In this document: positions 9,100-19,489 of the stretch, piece by piece
Numbering within the stretch: the stretch's first letter is position 1
How the letters are laid out: every line of letters begins with the position of its first letter
NCBI GenBank assembly: GCA_033558025.1
Contig: JAUCEF010000005.1
Coordinates: 4,588,001 to 4,652,000 of the forward strand
Direction: 5' to 3'
Length of the DNA: 64,000 bases
DNA from: Phytophthora sp. 'mugwort'
Lineage: Eukaryota; Oomycota; Peronosporomycetes; Peronosporales; Peronosporaceae
The notes under the pieces: generated by a model
Seen by the model: the letters and a program-made list of their open reading frames with translations, nothing else
Databases searched by the model: none
What the model was told of the DNA's origin: nothing
Translations under genes and position numbers: made by a program

Positions 9100-10762
9100 C
9101 TACTCCGTCTCAAAACAGATAACACATACCACTGTTTTGTCCGTCTTAAAATTGATGCACCAAATTAGGCTAGGTTTCACTATGCTCGATTGTACGATCT
9201 ATGTGCGCTGAGACAGAATAGCAGCGGTTTTTTGCGAGCAGCGCAGTCGCAGCGGGAGTCGTCCCTCCCTCGCGAGCTTGTCCTTGCCCATGTGAAGCGG
9301 CTTGAACGCGTTGCCACCGAGGTCCTTGATGCACGAGTCATCGAGCCTGCAGACTCAAGAAGGCCTTGTTTATCATCGATGACGGAAGCTCCCAGTATGC
9401 ATCAGTGACAGCGTGGATCAGCTCGTCGAAGCGAAGGGGAGCACGGAGGCGCTGGCGCGCTTGGATCGCTGTGAACAGCGAGAGGTCCAAGGCGTTGAGA
9501 TCGGGTGAATTCGGCGGCTGGCAGCGAAGCTGCATGTTCAGGCCTTGCTGCAACGCCGAGGTCGTGAGCTGCGGGTCACCCGGGCTGATGTGTGCCGGGG
9601 CGTTCTCTTGCTGCACCAGGACGCGTTCGCTAGTGCTGGTCCATGGCCACAGCGCGCGGATCGCCGGAAGCATCTTGTCCATCAGCATTGTCCGGTACGT
9701 CTCCTTGTTGACGCGGCCCTCCTTTGTCTCCATGGTGCCCGCAGGGCGTCATACGCTGGACCGCACCGCCGGCTCGCCAATGGCGAACGGCCAAATTCCC
9801 AGCTTGCCCTCAAACACTGCTCCCGTCGATGCGTTCCGTCGAGGGCGTGCAACCGCCGCCAGCATCATCACCTTAGTGATATAACGTTTCAAACGCACTT
9901 GGCGATGCGGGACTTCTTCACCAGGCAGGAGGTAGTACCGGCGTTTAACTTCTGTTAAATAAAACAGTTTTCCATCAACATGAATATAGTCAAACATGTC
10001 ATGAAAAAGCAGAAAGGTAGGATTGAGATGCGCTGTACACCACGCCATCTTTGTCGCCTTGTTGGCGTCCGTCAGCAATGGCTTAACATTGCTGACGCGA
10101 GCCACTAGCCGCTCTCTTTGCACAAGCCGTTGGAGTGTCGTACGGGCTACACCACACGCTGCAGACGCTGCCCGTAGCGTACTCCGCTGCACGAGTGGAG
10201 TCCGACGCAGCTTCTCCAGCTGAGCAGAGAGGTCCGCCATCGACAGGCCGCGCTGATAGCGCCACGACTCCGACCGCAAACAGCCCGTCTTCTCTTCCTC
10301 TGCCTTAGCTCGCTTCCATACCCGCCCGATAGTCTGGCTGGATACCCGAAACTTGCCCGCCACCTCCTTGATCGCTCCTTTGCGGAGCACTCCGTCGACC
10401 GATCGCTGCAGCAGCGACACCAAGACCTGCTCGCGCCCGCGGTCGCGGACGCTCAGCTCTCGTCTCTTCGTCGGGATCGTTAATGGAATTGCGCTGCCAA
10501 TTACAGAATGGAAGGATACTAGAGAGCGCTTTTGGTAGGCGGGGCGACATTTAAGCCTCATCTCCCCCTGTCCCATCTCGGATTTCAGCTTCCGCCATCC
10601 ATTTGGACACAGCGGCGTCAAATCTAACCGCTCTGTCTTAACCTAGACACAGTTCTAACCGCATAACCGAACCGCGTCGTTTGAGACTAATTGCGCTCTA
10701 ATCAATTGCGTAATAACAAAATGCGCACCAAAAAGCTATCCATCATTTTTTAGACGGAGTAG
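9100..10762. mobile_element. mariner-like element (1663 bp) inserted in copia element A
   Basis: Ends are inverted repeats: CTACTCCGTCT at 9100-9110 and AGACGGAGTAG at 10752-10762, with weaker pairing further in. TA dinucleotides at 9098-9099 and 10763-10764 are the expected target duplication. It holds one gene (9338-10621, minus). It interrupts the copia gag-protease region, which closes up cleanly when it is removed. Confidence 0.9.
9338..10621 (-). pseudogene. mariner transposase, nearly intact (one stop codon)
   Basis: A single frame runs 10621 to 9338, about 427 codons, broken only by a TGA at 9749-9751. N-terminus: a helix-turn-helix region (EVAGKFRVSSQTIGRVWKRA). Catalytic region: YIHVDGKLFYLTEVKRRYYL with the first Asp, where the family usually has DEKWF; then ITKVMMLAAVARPR and GIWPFAIGEPAVRSSV. 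After the stop: RPAGTMETKEG, then VLVQQENAPAHI, where the family has QQDNAxxH, so the second Asp is Glu, and PPNSPDLNALDLSLF with the third Asp. It resembles the plant/oomycete type of mariner with a D-D-D triad. The D-to-E change and the stop make it inactive, but decay is much lighter than in the copia around it, so it arrived later. Confidence 0.9.
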
Positions 10763-10764
10763 TA

Positions 10765-11195
10765 CTGCTCTTCTGAGCTTGACCTTCCTTCAGTTCTAAC
10801 GACGGTCTTTTCCTAAGGTGAGGGCACTCACACACGTGGTGACCTTGCTCTTCGCAATGGTCGTACTTTCCACTGTTGCCAATTTGTCCTCTCCCGCCAC
10901 CTCCTCGACCTCTGGCGAAGTTTTTACTGTACATGTCCACGACCAACTAAATGGTCACGTCCGCGACCACGACCGCGACCAGCACTCGCTCGCGTCCGCC
11001 TGCAAAGTAAACCTCTCGCCATCGTTTTTGCGGCTACTGTATTACGACCTTGGTGACGATTATACGCAGTTTTTGAGCGTGATACAATTGCTGGTAGTTG
11101 GGCGGCTCGTTCGGATTGGCGGGTACTGCATGTGGTGCCAAGAAGATATCTGCCACATTGTCATACTCGCTCGGAAGACATCATATCAATAGGGC
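10765..11195 (-). pseudogene. copia element A: gag C-terminal part with zinc knuckle
   Basis: Minus strand. CLPSEYDNVADIFLAP (about 11190-11145) fits the LPxxYD block of copia gag. An Arg/Gly-rich linker (FARGRGGGGRGQ) and a CCHC knuckle follow: YDHCEEQGHHVCEC (about 10870-10830), in which the first Cys is Tyr. Stops and frame changes separate these pieces. The gag N-terminus is missing here; a candidate lies at 32.7-33.2 kb. Confidence 0.75.
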
Positions 11196-12955
11196 CGGTT
11201 TTTCGTAGTCGTCTATACATTTGCCAATCCAAGTGCAAAAAGGAGTGAAGTAACTGAAGTGACACTTGTTTTTTTTAAAAATGACCCATAAATTCGACTT
11301 TATAGCAATATAAATTTTCAGTGATTTAGTGTACAGAAACTCCGGATATAGTGTGCCAGGGTATAAGAGTATTTCAGTTGTTAGAGCGCGAAACCCGATC
11401 ATAAATTTTATTGATAGTTAACTCAAGTCACATCGGCTCAAGGAAAATTTTTATAAGAGAGCCAGCGACATGTGGCTCATAATAGAACGTGATGTATTCA
11501 GCACAACAATGGTCGCCCCCGGGACCATCTGACTGTCTACGAAAAGAACGAGGTTCGTCATTATTATCAAGCGAACCCCAAGGCCAAGCTCGTTGCTCTC
11601 AATCAGTGGGTAGTAGGTCGCTCTGGCAAGAGTATTAGCGTGTCGACGGTGAGGAAGATCGTGAATCGGCCTCTGGGTGACACGGCTAACGGCAACAGAA
11701 AAAATAACGCAAGCCGACGCATGCATCTATTGAACCAGAGCTTTTATCGTTTATCCACGTTAAAGAGTCGGATGGTCTTCTCTCGATGACGTTCTACAAT
11801 CCAAGACCAACAATTTTGTTGGAGAAGAGACCGTCACTCTCTCTTGGACCCAAAGATTCAAAGGCCCACCACGGAGTGAAGCTACACAAAATGCATGGAG
11901 AGGCAGGATCCGTCGACACTGTCGAGCTGTGTGAGCAGCGCGTTATTTTGATGAAATCGCTCAATTAATACAAGCCGGAAAACATTTTTTATATGGACGA
12001 AGCAGCGCTGTTTTATCGCATGCTCCCTAGCCGAACGTTAGCAACCAAGAATATTGCTGGAAAAAGGGCAAGGCCAGAATTAGCATCGGTTTGCGCTACA
12101 ATCTCGCTGGGACTGAAACATTAGCACCCAATATAATTAATCGGGCAGCTCGGCCTCGTTGTTTTCAAGGCCTGGATGTTGCTGATATTCCGATGAAATC
12201 CTTTTACAATTCCGAGGCATGTTTTACTACAAAAACGTTCATTTAAGTTGGTGAGAGCGCTAAATTTGAAGATGCACCGGCGAAAAACTATTTACTTATC
12301 GACAATGCTCCTGGTCACATCGACATTACATTGACGAATGTACGGGTTTATTGTTTTACCTCAGAACACTACGCATTATTCCGCAATTGCAAGCCCAAAT
12401 ATAATACGTTGGGCGTGCGGTGGGCCATTGAGCAAAACGTTCAAACCAAACAGATGGGTCTGCTGTTTTCTGTCAAGTTCGTCGTGGATGCCTGGTATGC
12501 TGTTGGTTCGGTTACAATCCGTCATTGCTGAAGGCATGCCAGGATCGTTTCGGGCAGTATGAGTGCAACGGTGGAAAAGAACAGCGAGCCAAATAAACGG
12601 ACGGGGGATTTAGACGATTTAGAACTACCATTTTCTCGACTAAAATTCGAAGGTGCTATGAGTGCGGAATGTATGTGGGTATGGAGGAAGAAGACGATGG
12701 TGTCTCAGAGACAATGGCAACCAGTGAAGGAGATAGCGATGTAGCATCTAGTGATAGTGATAGTGAAGCTGACGAAGCGAAGCTGCTTTCACATAGTGAA
12801 TCACTGGCAGCAGCTCAAAAATTGCAGGTTTACATGTTTGCTCATGGTTATCGGCAAAGCACCATACAGCAGGTAGTTGCTGTCAGTCGAAGGATGACAA
12901 CCATCACCAAGCGTCAGACTCGAATCTCCTTATATCTTAATGAAGGATAGTATGT
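11196..12955 (+). pseudogene. pogo/Tigger-like transposase (decayed)
   Basis: Plus strand, several frames. An N-terminal helix-turn-helix: HLTVYEKNEVRHYYQANP and ISVSTVRKIVNRPL (about 11525-11690). DDE_1 domain: PENIFYMDEAALFYRML (about 11970-12030) with the first Asp, then RAARPRCFQGLDV (about 12140-12180), and LLIDNAPGHID (about 12293-12325) with the second Asp in the DN pair. The region of the third Asp (about 12360-12410) is not preserved. A tail (VRWAIEQNVQ, DAWYAVGSVTIRHCW) and an acidic C-terminus (SDVASSDSDSEADE, 12669-12949) complete the usual layout. About 300 bp before the HTH hold no other gene. End repeats could not be fixed. Confidence 0.8.
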
Positions 12956-13101
12956 TCATATGAATAATAATAGGTTTTCTCTGTTTTTCTGCGTGACGTC
13001 TATAAAAGAGTTAGTAGAAGGCTGGCCCCAACGTGTCCACTATATCCGGGTTCTCTGTAACTCTAGCCAGTGGTCAGTAGCAGACTCTCTTCACCGGCAG
13101 C

Positions 13102-13404
13102 ATGCCAACAGAACAGAAGCACGGGCTTGCAGCCCATGACTGGGTGCTGGTTGCGACACACCTCCCACTACAGACCGCAACATCGTCCAGCACGGTACCG
13201 CTGATATCAAGAGGAGAGGCGGCATGCACTAAGCGCACGCCGGAGATGGAGGAAGCACTCTTAGAGTGTGTCGAAGACAACTTCCAGTACACGTTCGTAC
13301 AGATGCAGGAGATGCTTCAATATGACTTTGGCGTTCTCATCAACCGCTATATCATTAATAAAAGCTCTGCGATAACCTTTGTACGGTGAAGCAGGTTCTT
13401 TGCA
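13102..13404 (+). pseudogene. Tc1-like element B: N-terminal helix-turn-helix half
   Basis: The frame from ATG 13102 gives KRTPEMEEALLECVEDNFQY, then EMLQYDFGVLINRYIINK, which match the start of an oomycete Tc1-like transposase (T-P-E/L helix, then the HTH). After a shift near 13375 the next expected motif TVKQV appears (about 13383-13397). The sequence then stops making sense. The continuation (CNNAVNIEKRR, DETN, DNAP) lies 15 kb downstream at 28.6-29.3 kb in the same orientation, so this gene seems split by the nested elements between. Confidence 0.7.
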
Positions 13405-13581
13405 TGCATATGCCCTATAGTATAGTTTGTTTGTGCTGCCAATTGATTTAGACGGGAAAACAGTATTAAGCTGTGTTCTACAGATTATTCATCTGTTTAA
13501 TCTGCCAAAACCACAGATCGCGTAATTTTCAATTCATTTGGGGCTAGTTTAGTAAATATCGAGGCCATTTCTATAAATAAA

Positions 13582-15505
13582 TTGAGCTTCGCGCGGGTAA
13601 TGTTCAAATTCAAAGTGCAGCTTCAATTCCGCGCTCAGCTCGGTGCGCACAAGAAGATTTTCTTGACTTGGATCGCAAAAGGTATGAAGAGAGGCAGCTT
13701 GAAGACGAACAGAGGCTCCACTGCGTGTTGTGTGTGGACTGGTCCTGACAGACGTGAGAGAAGGTCGCCAATGCCAGGAGAGAGACCCCGCGCAGAGGTT
13801 TGGGGCCATTTCGAGGAGATGAAGGATGCAGAATGCAAAAAGTGCCACGAAGTGATTGTGAACGCGAGGGTAGAGAAGCTTGAGCGACACATACTCAAGA
13901 AATGCGAGCAATGGAGTACAAGAGACAGAAACGCGTACATCGAGCGTTACCAGTACCAGCTCAACGAGAGGCGAAGAACTAGCATCGACTCGGAGCTGTC
14001 ACCTTCAGATCCGGAAAGTGGACCCGATCAACTTACACAAGAAGACCTGAACAAGTTAGTGGCGACTACATTTTTACCTCGCGTGCAGCGTTCCGGATCG
14101 TTGAACTACCGGGTTTTGTGGAGTAAGTCTTGAAGGGCTGTCCTGGCCTAACAGTCCCGTCCCGATCACTGGTCTATGGGCGTTTACTGGATGAAGGCTT
14201 TTTAGTCGAGTTTAATGAGCTTGAAGCTTCTGATGCTGCAGCCTTACGTTTCCGTCGAAGTAGATAGCTGCGCCCCCGTGAACCACCAGAAGAGCGTAAA
14301 TTTTTGGCTGAATGGACCAAACATGAAGCCAAAACTTTTCACGATTCGGGTGACTGGATCGGACTCACAGACTGGAGCTTACATGGACTCGCATGATTAG
14401 TGAGGTGATAGAAGAAGTGGAAGAAGCAAGATGCAAGCCTGGTTTCGTCACCGCTGTGATCACGGATAACGCAAAATCTATGCAAGCTGCTTAGGAAATT
14501 CTGGAGAGGGATAGAGGAGTTTTATTCTCTGGGTGTGGCGCTCATACGTTGATCCTCCTGCTCCAAGACATTGCGAAGCTCGCCCCGGTTGCAAAGGTAT
14601 TGTCTGAAGCACACAGTTTTGCTTCCTACCTTCTAGCACGGTTTGTAGAAGAACAAACCAAACTCGCCCAAGTCCGGAAATATGAAGCCTACACTCGCAT
14701 GGTTTCACTTCCCGTCGCGAAGCGCTGGTATCTGCGTTCAATTGCATCGTCAGTGTGATCAAAAACAAAGACGCAATCTCTGGCTTGTTCAAGGACGCAA
14801 CATTCATGGAGAAGTACAATAGCAAGAAGAAAAAACAAAGCATGGGCAAGAAGAAAAAGCAAAACACGGCTAAGAAAAAGCGAACGACACGAGGAAATAG
14901 GATGAATACACCGACCGCGGCGGATACGGCGAAAATAAACACAAAACGACGATAACATTTGAAGCCGCAGACGCCATCGTCCAAGATCAACAGTTCTGGG
15001 AGCTTCCGAGGTAGCCATCAAATTGTTGGCGCCAATCATAAAGAAAATTGGTCATCTGGAGTCGGACGAGTGCTCTGTTGGTATGGTGTACGCGACCTTC
15101 GTGGATCTGTTGAAGAATCCGCGATACTGCAGCTCCCTATCTTAGTTGATACGGCGACTACGATCCTTGAACTCATACAGGAACGGTAGGAGTTTCTTCA
15201 CACGGATACGATGGCGATCGCGTTTCTGTTGGATCCGACGTAAGACCCGGATGATTTCGTGGATGACGACTGTGACGGGGCATTAACAATCATTAGGCAA
15301 GGTAGCGGGTCGTTTGGGATTGAGCGAGGAGACTGGGAAGCAGGCGGTTCGGGAAGCAAACGCCTTCGTGAATGTGAAACATGATTGGTCACCAGATGAA
15401 AGGGAAGCCCAAGACCGGGTTGCACCATTAGGGACAATCTACTACCACATAAAGTAGACGGACATTATTTAACATATACCAATATTGCTGTACTGATTTT
15501 GGCTC
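13582..15505 (+). pseudogene. hAT transposase B (BED finger), 5' part
   Basis: Opens at about 13582. The BED zinc finger sits at about 13797-13890: VWGHFEEMKDAECKKC with the C-x2-C pair, then KLERHILKKCEQW with H-x4-C. Later blocks in changing frames: LTDWSLHG region (about 14365); VITDNAKSMQAA (14456-14491) with the DNA motif, followed by a TAG; SGCGAHTLILLLQDIAKL (about 14529-14580) with GCxxH; LPVAKRW (about 14709); and MAIAFLLDPT (about 15211-15240). A Lys-rich stretch (14814-14895) looks like a local expansion. The C-terminal dimerisation block is missing here and is found at 27743-28298, after MULE-B. Confidence 0.85.
14814..14895 (+). repeat. Lys-codon-rich expansion inside the hAT gene
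   Basis: A-rich stretch coding KKKKQS, KKKKQN and KKKRTT units. It follows GLFKDATFMEKY, a point where hAT relatives have no such insert. Confidence 0.5.
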
Positions 15506-15599
15506 AAGTTCAAACAGCTGGGATAACATACATACCCATCATACACCCATTACGCACAGAATATTATTTTATCTTCGGTTTGGTGTGGGAGTTACACAC

Positions 15600-17112
15600 C
15601 ATAATGACGCTATCTTTTATTGACAAGTCTAGATTTAGAAAATGCGGGACTTTGCAGATTTCTGTGATCGCAACCGTTGTACAGTGTGTATTTTCGGTAT
15701 TTATCTTTGGTAACACCAAAAGTACGTTCTGTGTATGTCTTGCGGTGATAACTGACATGCATTGAATTTGCATTATCTGCGTGCTCGTCTTGGCTATCAC
15801 TTGTTGGTATCTTACCCATCCGTTGGCTTCGTCAGCAGACAGATAGCCTTGTACAAAGAGCGCATATACAGACACGTTGCAACCTGTAGATGCAGTTGTC
15901 CCACAATGCCTCTGCCAGCAACATCTCAATAATCGTGATGCACCATAATCCACACGAGCTTCCATCCTACTTAGTGCACCAATTGATCACCTTGTACTCC
16001 AACTGTCCCTCCAGGTTCAGCACCTTCTCGACCACCTTGCGCATCTTTTTTCAATAATCCTGTAGTTGCTCTGTATTGAAGCGGGTCAAGCATGTAGCAC
16101 ACTTTCTCCTCCTTCTTCACCACGAAAGCAACCCAATGAAGATCTATGTTGAATATTTCAACCACGCGTTTGAAATGGGGGTTGCTAGCACCGAATCCTC
16201 CTGCAACCCTTCGTTTCTGGTCACCGTCTACGAACCCATGATAGCTAGGGTCCACGACCGTAATGTCCGCATATTCATCCATAACCGCTAACAGTGGCAT
16301 CAAAATAGACGTAGAGTGCAGCCAGCGGTTTTCACGCAAGTCCAAAAGCTTGTGGTCAGGTACACATTCTTTGCCAACTTAAGTCGCTCACAAATTAAGA
16401 TTTTCTACATAAGCCTTCGTAGGCTGGCTGCAATACAACAAGAATTCATTTGTTAGTCATCAGTCCATAATGCCCAAATAAAGAGAGCCATGAATACCTT
16501 AGTAACACCGCGAGTACCTTGGAATGGATCTCGAAGATCACCCACGTTCCATTCGACTTGTTCAAGCCATGCAGTTGTGCGCATCGCCAGCCGAAAGTAG
16601 TCGCGCGCTTCGATCACATTTACCATTGCGTCGAGTTGGTTTACGTAGCGTAGCCATATTGAGACCAGTACGCTAGCAGGTCGACATTCTGCGGTAACTT
16701 AATAGCATTGATCCCATCCACGAGTTCGCCGAGTTGTGGAATCTTCTTGACCACTGGGATGCTTTGACCGGGGCTGAAGGTACGCCCTTCAACTTTTGCA
16801 CGAATCTCGACGAAAGGCAACATCAGCGCGCCGACAATTGGTTTAGCATGAAGCATGCTGTATGGGCCGTCGAGTACAACGGCAACATCTTCAAGAGTGC
16901 ATGCCTTGGATATTTTCCCCCGACGGTACTTTTCTGCAAGTTTCAACCCCCGTTTCCATTCTTGTACGGCCTTCGCTTCTTCTTTTGTGCCTTGAAATGC
17001 CACAATCGAAGGACTCTCCGAAACCTGCCAGATAACCTGATCATCCCCACTTTTGCGTGTTCTGTGTATCCCCTTTGGTAGTTTTCGGTTGACCATCCAA
17101 TTCCTCGTTCGC
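15600..17112 (-). pseudogene. MULE-B: transposase C-terminus continuing into a Ulp1-like cysteine protease
   Basis: Minus strand. The frame from the LINE junction (17112) to 16641 continues the transposase reading (SPSIVAFQGTKEEAKAVQEW). It leads through GDLRDPFQGTRGVTK to an intron-like segment at 16428-16497. A C48 (Ulp1) protease follows: RENRWLHSTSILMPLLAVM; the catalytic His in NIDLHWVAFVV (codon 16136-16138); Asp in CYMLDPLQ (16085-16087); and, after a +1 shift, the Cys in DGSSCGLWC (15952-15954). All three catalytic residues remain, in different frames. C48 enzymes remove SUMO or related modifiers, and Ulp1 domains are known in some plant MULEs (Kaonashi/KI). Whether this was one fused protein or two genes cannot be settled from a decayed copy. 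Confidence 0.75.
16428..16497 (-). other. putative 70-nt intron in the MULE-B gene
   Basis: On the minus strand the donor GTATTC follows ACTAAG, a branch-point-like TGACTAAC lies about 25 nt before the end, and a T-rich tract precedes the acceptor GCAG. The length is usual for oomycete introns. Confidence 0.55.
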
Positions 17113-17129
17113 ACCGTGAGGTTGCGTGT
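17113..17129 (+). repeat. target-site duplication of the LINE (left copy)
   Basis: ACCGTGAGGTTGCGTGT, 17 bp, repeated exactly at 24286-24302. Removing the LINE and one copy joins the MULE-B reading frame (KTRNLTV then RTRNWMV). Confidence 0.95.
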
Positions 17130-17532
17130 AGTTTGCAATTTGCCGGCTACCCCACAAGTGCACATAGACAGGCCCATACCTGCTACTGCGCTTTCAAGCT
17201 TCGGTCCCGCCAGTCCCGTGTTGTTGTTTCTCCACCTCAGCCTAACTGTCGTGCTGTCGCCTCACCTGACTACCGTACCTTAAGACCCCGCCCCGCGCCG
17301 CGACACCACCACGCTAAGCCCTCGTGCTGCCGCCGCCGAAGAACTAAGTCGTCGCGACTTCCAATCGAGCCGCTCCCTTGAAGCTGTTGCCGAGTTTGTG
17401 CCTGTGGCCCTAGGATGTCAGAGGAGTGTGGCCTAGCCCTACCGTAAAGGGGGGGGGGACGTGACAGCTGCGAGAGAGCAGCTGGAAGAAGAAACGCCCG
17501 AACTGGTCCGTCAGCCTTCGCAGCCCATCATC

Positions 17533-19082
17533 ATGGCGGCTCCCCGTCGTGACCAGACTTGGCATGCTGAGTGGCGAAACAAGGCCCCACAGGTCGAGTT
17601 CTCGTTGCCCACCGATGACGCGCTCGCGTCAGCGGAAAAGGCTATGTTGGATCCCGAGCGCAACGCTGATGACAAGAAAGCAGCTGCTCTACGTGGAGTT
17701 CCCCAGCTCGTCTCGAGTGAGTTGACCTACTCCATGTGGTTTCCTGCGCGAGACCTGACCGCCACGTTCTCGGATACGGAGATCATGACCTCGCTCGAAT
17801 CGGGATACGCAACCGGCCATCTGGTCGACCAACGTCAGATATCTGCGCGATTTCAAGACCATCCGGAATGCTGGCATCAGCTTTGTATGCACTGATCAAG
17901 CTATCGCATCCAAGTTGGGTGGCCAGACGCTGTCGATCTGCGATCGAAACTATCGGGTTCAACCGTACTCCAAGTACTCCAGCTGGTACTATGTCGACTT
18001 GCAACGCCTGCCTGACGAGGTTGATGACAGCGAGATCTACGACTGGTTCGCCGCACATGGGACACCCCCCCCGACCGGTGTTCATCTGCCCTAGTCGTAC
18101 GATCCGCGGCCTGAAGTCACGCAGCCGCCGACTGTACTTCAACCACAAGTCTCCGCCCGAGTCGCTGATGCTGACGCCAACGACGCCGTTGCGAGAAATC
18201 AAGCTCGGTGACCATGGATACGCGGTGGTCAATCACCGCATCCGTGCGTTTAACCACGGCACGCCGCCCTTCCTGAAGGCGATGCACAAGAAACGCAAGG
18301 CTCACCCATCATCATCTAAGTCGGTCGACCATGCGGCACATCAGGCTTCTTCGAAGCCTACTGTTGCCACGAGCGCCGAAGCCAATGGCACGCCTATGGA
18401 AACGTCGGACGCCGAGTACGAGCCATCCGAGCCTAATGGCTCAGAAATGAGTGACTCGGAAGCCAGTTCAGGCAGCGCCATGGAAGGTGTTGAAGGAGAA
18501 ACTGTTGAAGACGGGATCACAGTCCAGCCCAATTCTATCTGGACGTCGGACGACGAAACTCCAAATTTTCCCACTGGCTCGATCAAGCGAACGGACCGGG
18601 AGCCGGCGCGTATCTTGCCCGCCAAGCAACTTGTCTTCGTCAAGATGTCCACTCCCACGACCAAGACAAGGGAATTACCCCCGTCCCAGACTGGCTATCC
18701 AGTATTGGCATCCACCAACCAGTATGAGTGGCTGAGTGAGGGAGATGGTGGCAATGTCCCACCTGATCAGGATATGACTCTATGGGACAGTACTCAGATC
18801 CCGCCCTCCCCGGTTGCCTCGTATGTCAAGCTGTCCAAGCCTGCCGAAAAGATACTCACAAGCCCTGCGATCAAGTACCCTGCAGAGACGATCACTCTCA
18901 ATGATCTCTGCGACGTCATCGAATCGTATCTGACGGAGTTCTCGAACACCTCAGATGCCGATAACAGCTTTACGGGATCCAAGCCCAGCCTAGCGTCCAT
19001 CGCTTTTTATTGGACACCTCGGCTCCCGGTAACTACCAGCATCTTCGAAGCAAGACGTTTGGCCACGCAGTACTCCGAATGA
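17533..19082 (+). pseudogene. LINE ORF1 (gag-like protein)
   Basis: The first ATG in a favourable position is 17533 (MAAPRRDQTWHAEW). A preceding G10 tract (17449-17458) ends the leader. The frame changes near 17885 and again at a C8 tract (18065-18072). Middle blocks: LGGQTLSICDRNYRVQPYS and WYYVDLQRLPDEVDDSE (about 17917-18040), resembling RNA-binding parts of LINE ORF1 proteins. The last ~330 codons (to 19082) are Ser/Thr/Pro/Glu-rich (SDSEASSGSAMEG) and look disordered. No CCHC knuckle was found. Confidence 0.65.
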
Positions 19083-19489
19083 TCTCCACGAAGCTAGACT
19101 CCTCGGCGAGGACTACTCGCTCAAAAACAAGTTGGCCGAGCTCTTCCCGGACGCCGACGACCTAAGCGCAGAAGTCGTGCTGCAGAACCTTTGCTCTACC
19201 ACAAACGAGTTCTGGCTCCAAACGCGACTGGCCGAGTTTGATCTTGCGTTGCAAGTGATTGCTCCAAGCATCTATATGGATCCGGTTAAGGTCTGCGCTC
19301 TAATCCAACAAGAAGCTACTACGCTGCCCCATCCGATGTAGCACCTCTGGGGCGATCGCACCCTAGGGGTACTGGTAACCTCGCCGTTGGCAACTCGACT
19401 CCTTGATGGCCCGTTGCCGAACGACTTACGCCAATGCATCGCTGATCTCCAGCAAGCGGCTTCAGCAGTAGCCAACTCGGGTAGCCCTT

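Noticed and set aside
9366..9958. Plus-strand open frames of 172 and 137 codons
   Set aside because: Shadows of the mariner transposase on the other strand.
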